NCBI GenBank assembly: GCA_964542855.1
Contig: CAZIWJ010000060.1
Span: 1-16,015, forward strand
Origin: CAZIWJ01 sp964542855
GTDB taxonomy: Bacteria > Bacteroidota > Bacteroidia > Cytophagales > Cyclobacteriaceae
DNA: 16,015 bases
Direction of reading: 5' to 3'
Below, piece by piece: positions 12,834 to 16,015 of this stretch. Numbering within the stretch: position 1 is the stretch's first letter; every line of letters begins with the position of its first letter. The notes under the pieces were generated by a model. That model saw only the letters and a list, made by a program, of their open reading frames with translations, did not search any database and was not told the origin of the DNA. A program made the translations under genes and the position numbers.

Positions 12834-15590
12834 GTGCAAAGAAGGATAATTTTGTTGGTTATTCTGCTCGCTATTGCCGGGGCAGGGTACTATTTTGGTA
12901 TATACGCAACAAAGCAGCCCATAACCGCCTGGGGCCTGGTGCCTAATTCTGCCCTGGCTGTTTACGAAACCGATCAACCTTACCGGGCCTGGTATAAGGG
13001 GAGCAACAAGTCGTTCTTCTCAGCTTTATCGGCAACGGCTTTCTTCCGGGAAATGAAGGAGTCGGTTACGTTTCTCAGCAACCAGGCTTCAGACTCGCTG
13101 GCTTTAAAGAAAGCATTTGCTAATCAGCAGGTACTTATTTCGCTGCACAAACGTAGCAGCAGCCAGTTCGGCTACCTGTTCCTGGTAGAAGACAATGCCG
13201 GTCAATTACAAAACCTGCTCGGTGAAACAATTAAAAGCTTGCTGGATAGCGGGAGTTTCACCCTGCAGGAAAGGAATTATCGTTCGAAGGTAATCCGCGA
13301 ATTTGTGAACCAGAACAGTGAGCCGGTATTTTCTTACATCAAACACGAAGGGGTTTTAGCTGGTAGTTTCGATTCATTCCTGGTAGAAGATGCTATCCGG
13401 CTCATTACCGGTAAAAAAGAATTTAAGTTTCGCCAAATACATAAGCAGTTTGGTACGATGCCCAGCCTGAGTAACGACTTTGGAAACTTATACGTGAATA
13501 CACAGTCGCTTCCCGAGCTATTCAGTGTTTTTACCGAACAGCAAAGCGTAAACGCATTAAAGTTTTTTTGCAGTGCTTTGTACTACGATGTTAATATCAC
13601 CGACGAGCAACTAGCATTAAGCGGTTTCAGTAACCGGGCATCCGATAGTGTAACTACTTACCTGGATACCTTTGCGGGGCAGCGGCCCGGGCAGTTTTCG
13701 CTGGAGCGGTTAATTCCTAACCGAACTGCTGTCCTGTATCATGTTCACCTGAATAATCCGCTGGCCTGGCGGGCTGCATTAAGCAGCTACCAACGCCGGG
13801 AAGGTGACCTGTCGGTACCAGTAAGTGAAAAAATAGCCAGTAACGACCTAGAAGAATACCTGCAGATGTTCACGGCTGAACTTAGTGGTGAGGCGGCTTA
13901 TGCCATCCTGGAATCGGTGAATACTGAGAGCCCCGACAAATTATTAATTCTGGGTATAGAAGACTCAACAGGTATTTCCAACAGTTTACAACTGATGAAT
14001 GAAGCGGTTTCCGGTCGGCGGAGCAGTAGCTTCAGCGAACAGTTTGGAAACTACCTCCTGCAGGGAATGGAAATGAACGATTTTCCGCGGGCCTTGCTGG
14101 GGCACGATATTACAGGGTTCAGAGATTGCTACTACCTGTACACTGACCAACACCTGGTTATAGCCAATACAGTTCTGGGGCTTAAAAGCTTCATTAAAGA
14201 CCTGGAAACCGATAATACCTGGGCCAGATCAGTAAAGCAAACCATTTTCATGGAAGACTTAATTAAAGAATCGAACTTTAATGTATTCTTTACCATCCCG
14301 TATGCCATTGAATACCTGCAACCCAGGTTAAACGAAAGCTGGCAGGCAATATTCAACCAGTATTTTCCCGAGTTAAGGCAATACGACCGGATGGCCCTGC
14401 AATTTAGTAATGTTGACGACCTGGTTTACTCAAACCTGGTGGTTCATAAAGATAACGGTGCCCGGCCGGTAGCCAGGCGTTCAGGCGCTAAAATCAGGCA
14501 ACTGGCACGCATGGAGAAGAATAGTATTACCCGCCCTTACCTGGTTACAAACCACGTGGATAATACAACAGAAACGGTTCTGCAGGATGAAGACTACAAT
14601 CTTTACCTGTTCGGAGCTGAAGGGGAACTACTGTGGAAAGATTCTATCGGGCAGCCCGTGATTAGTGAAATCATGCAAGTTGATTTCTACAGGAATGGCA
14701 AGCTGCAATTGTTCTTCGCTACCCCCGGGGCCATCCACATTATCGATAGAAACGGGAATCCGGTGGAAGGGTATCCACTATACGTTGAAGAAGAAAGCGA
14801 TATATTCTTCTTGTCCCTGGTCGATTATGATAATAGCAAAAGGTACCGTTTTCTTACCGCAGACCGGGAGGGCAGGTTAAAAATTTACAATAAAGCCCGG
14901 GAAAACCTGGAAGGCTGGACTCCCCGCAGCATCGGGGGAACGCCATCTTCTCCACCTTTTCATTTCCGTTTACTCGGAAAAGACTATATCGTGGCCCTGC
15001 AAAAAAACGGGATGCTTAACCTGCTGAAAAGGTCGGGCCGGCAGTATCCGGGTTTCCCCATCGAAGTTGGCGGTAAAACCACGAGCCCGGTATTCATTAA
15101 CTACGGGAACAGCTTCGGTAATACAGGTATTACCTTCATCAGGGAAGACGGATTACTGTATGAAATTAATCTTAAAGGAGAAGTACTTCGGCAAAACCAG
15201 TATTTCAGGCCCAACCCTTATGCCCGGTTTCAACTGGTATCCTCGGTTAATGCTAAAAATTACCTGATTGCAGTGAATACCCGTAATAGTATACAGGTGT
15301 TAAACGAGGAAGGAGAAGAGCTGATCAATAGTTCTTTCATAAGCCCGGCCGCGCTGGAAAATAATGCTTACAGTGTTCAGTATTACACTTTTTCTCCTGG
15401 TAAGGCTTTAATTATTATTACCGATAAAGTACAGTCATTTTCTTATCTGTACAGTGCCGACGGAGAACTGATCTTTAACCGGCCGGTAGCCAGTAACTTT
15501 GAACCTTCAGTGTTTATGAATGGCAATTCGGTAGTTATAAGGAAAACTTACAACGGAGAGGTCGCTGCCTTTACACTGGAAAATTATTGA
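12834..15590 (+). CDS. Signal-anchored DUF3352-like / beta-propeller envelope protein
   Basis: A 918-residue protein. The start is GTG at 12834: an in-frame TAA ends four bases upstream and the next start-like codons lie inside the hydrophobic segment. Residues 5-23 form the membrane anchor or uncleaved signal (IILLVILLAIAGAGYYFGI). The region after it begins GLVPNSALAVYETDQP, similar to the opening of DUF3352-type proteins of Bacteroidota, and runs to about 570. The last third, about 575-915, has repeated short strands of the kind LYLFGAEGELLWKD, IHIIDRNGNPVEGYP, LLKRSGRQYPGFP and IQVLNEEGEELI, which look like blades of a PQQ/WD-like beta-propeller. No catalytic motif is visible. The protein most likely faces the periplasm. 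Role unknown; the propeller suggests binding of a protein or glycan partner. It is divergent from the MutS-family gene and has no clear terminator. Confidence 0.82.
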   Translation: MQRRIILLVILLAIAGAGYYFGIYATKQPITAWGLVPNSALAVYETDQPYRAWYKGSNKSFFSALSATAFFREMKESVTFLSNQASDSLALKKAFANQQVLISLHKRSSSQFGYLFLVEDNAGQLQNLLGETIKSLLDSGSFTLQERNYRSKVIREFVNQNSEPVFSYIKHEGVLAGSFDSFLVEDAIRLITGKKEFKFRQIHKQFGTMPSLSNDFGNLYVNTQSLPELFSVFTEQQSVNALKFFCSALYYDVNITDEQLALSGFSNRASDSVTTYLDTFAGQRPGQFSLERLIPNRTAVLYHVHLNNPLAWRAALSSYQRREGDLSVPVSEKIASNDLEEYLQMFTAELSGEAAYAILESVNTESPDKLLILGIEDSTGISNSLQLMNEAVSGRRSSSFSEQFGNYLLQGMEMNDFPRALLGHDITGFRDCYYLYTDQHLVIANTVLGLKSFIKDLETDNTWARSVKQTIFMEDLIKESNFNVFFTIPYAIEYLQPRLNESWQAIFNQYFPELRQYDRMALQFSNVDDLVYSNLVVHKDNGARPVARRSGAKIRQLARMEKNSITRPYLVTNHVDNTTETVLQDEDYNLYLFGAEGELLWKDSIGQPVISEIMQVDFYRNGKLQLFFATPGAIHIIDRNGNPVEGYPLYVEEESDIFFLSLVDYDNSKRYRFLTADREGRLKIYNKARENLEGWTPRSIGGTPSSPPFHFRLLGKDYIVALQKNGMLNLLKRSGRQYPGFPIEVGGKTTSPVFINYGNSFGNTGITFIREDGLLYEINLKGEVLRQNQYFRPNPYARFQLVSSVNAKNYLIAVNTRNSIQVLNEEGEELINSSFISPAALENNAYSVQYYTFSPGKALIIITDKVQSFSYLYSADGELIFNRPVASNFEPSVFMNGNSVVIRKTYNGEVAAFTLENY

Positions 15591-15900
15591 GGGGCTGTTG
15601 AAATTGTGTTTTTGCTGACGAGCATTCCAGGTTTAATTACTAAACAAGCCAATTTTTTAGGGCATGGTTTACCTGATCTGACCAGATCTTACGGTAGATA
15701 AAACTGGTAAAGTACAGCGATTAAAAGGGAACTCGTAGCCCAAAGAGTAAACCTTTAGTAAGTTCTACAGGTAACTTGCTAATCGCAGAATCATATCAGA
15801 TTGATAAGTATCAGTAATTAACCTTTTAATAATGTTGTTACATTATTTCTCATTTTAAAACAAAAAAAGATTACTTTATTAACATACAATAAAAATTAAT
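15591..15900. other. Non-coding stretch, possible insertion-sequence relic
   Basis: No credible gene lies between the propeller gene and the window end. Directly after the stop comes GGGGCTGTTGAAATTG, which looks like the end of some IS elements. The minus-strand frame through it reads KPGMLVSKNTISTAP before a stop, similar to what I recall from transposase C-termini. No matching end or target duplication is visible, so this is weak. GATCTG-AC-CAGATC (15675-15688) is a small palindrome. From about 15800 onward the DNA becomes very AT-rich. Confidence 0.3.
15755..15782. repeat. 10-bp inverted repeat (hairpin)
   Basis: TTAGTAAGTT (15755-15764) pairs with AACTTGCTAA (15773-15782) over ten positions, with one G-U pair and an 8-base loop. 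Neither side is followed by a U-tract, so it does not look like an intrinsic terminator. It could be an RNA fold, a protein site or chance. Confidence 0.45.
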
Positions 15901-15905
15901 CCTTA

Positions 15906-15939
15906 TTTGTTGGAGTATGTTTAATATTGATTATTTTTG
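15906..15939 (+). promoter_or_regulatory. Bacteroidota-type promoter facing out of the window
   Basis: A TTG (15910-15912; TTTG also at 15906-15909) is followed after 19 bases by TATTTTTG (15932-15939). This matches the Bacteroidota pattern TTG, 17-23 bases, TAnnTTTG at its preferred spacing. It lies in AT-rich DNA and would start a plus-strand transcript near 15945, serving a gene beyond 16015. It is the best promoter match in the window, but AT-richness raises the chance of a random match. Confidence 0.5.
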
Positions 15940-16015
15940 CTATAAAATATAACTCTGCGAATATATTGAACGCCATCGTGTTTAGTACGTTATTTTACAT
16001 AAAGTCTGTGTGGTA

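Noticed and set aside
15675..15688. GATCTG-AC-CAGATC palindrome as an operator or terminator
   Set aside because: Short, isolated, no U-tract and no nearby promoter it could control.

Overview
The window looks like ordinary chromosome from a member of the Bacteroidota, probably the Cytophagales. The gene families point that way: a DUF3822-type protein beside coaD, a membrane-anchored MutS homologue, and a large AsmA-like protein. So do the scarcity of Shine-Dalgarno sequences and the matches to the Bacteroidota promoter pattern TTG-N19-TAnnTTTG. This placement is inferred from gene content; there is no rRNA or other direct marker. No CRISPR array, tRNA, rRNA or intact mobile element is visible.

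Layout. Bases 1-1813 (+) hold a tightly packed run: the 3' part of purK, purE (ATGA overlap) and a Nudix hydrolase two bases further on. It meets a minus-strand cluster tail to tail in a shared TTAA double stop. That cluster (4354 down to 1810) reads, in transcription order, a second Nudix hydrolase, an anchored pilin-like protein of unknown role, a DUF3822 protein that seems to start at TTG, and coaD. A short plus-strand gene (4523-4780) follows; its 3' end overlaps the end of a soluble PAS-histidine kinase gene (4746-5816, -). Upstream of the kinase is a 1010-residue AsmA-like protein (5890-8922, -). A clear intrinsic terminator lies between these two, only four bases before the kinase start codon.

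A 215-base divergent region separates the AsmA gene from typA/bipA (9138-10949, +). typA runs into the 3' end of a membrane MutS-family gene (10942-12720, -), overlapping it by 8 bases. Divergent from that gene is a 918-residue signal-anchored protein (12834-15590, +) with a DUF3352-like N-terminal part and a C-terminal beta-propeller-like part. The last 425 bases have no gene. They contain a stretch that may be a decayed insertion-sequence end, a 10-bp hairpin and a good candidate promoter facing out of the window.

Functions. purK/purE carry out the two-step carboxylation of AIR in purine synthesis. coaD makes dephospho-CoA. TypA is a ribosome-associated GTPase. The AsmA-like and propeller proteins are envelope proteins. 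Most genes are housekeeping or conserved hypothetical. I do not see a convincing new multi-gene system. The points most worth following up are the terminator/attenuator-like element before the kinase, the small conserved-looking gene at 4523, the membrane MutS and the pilin-like protein.
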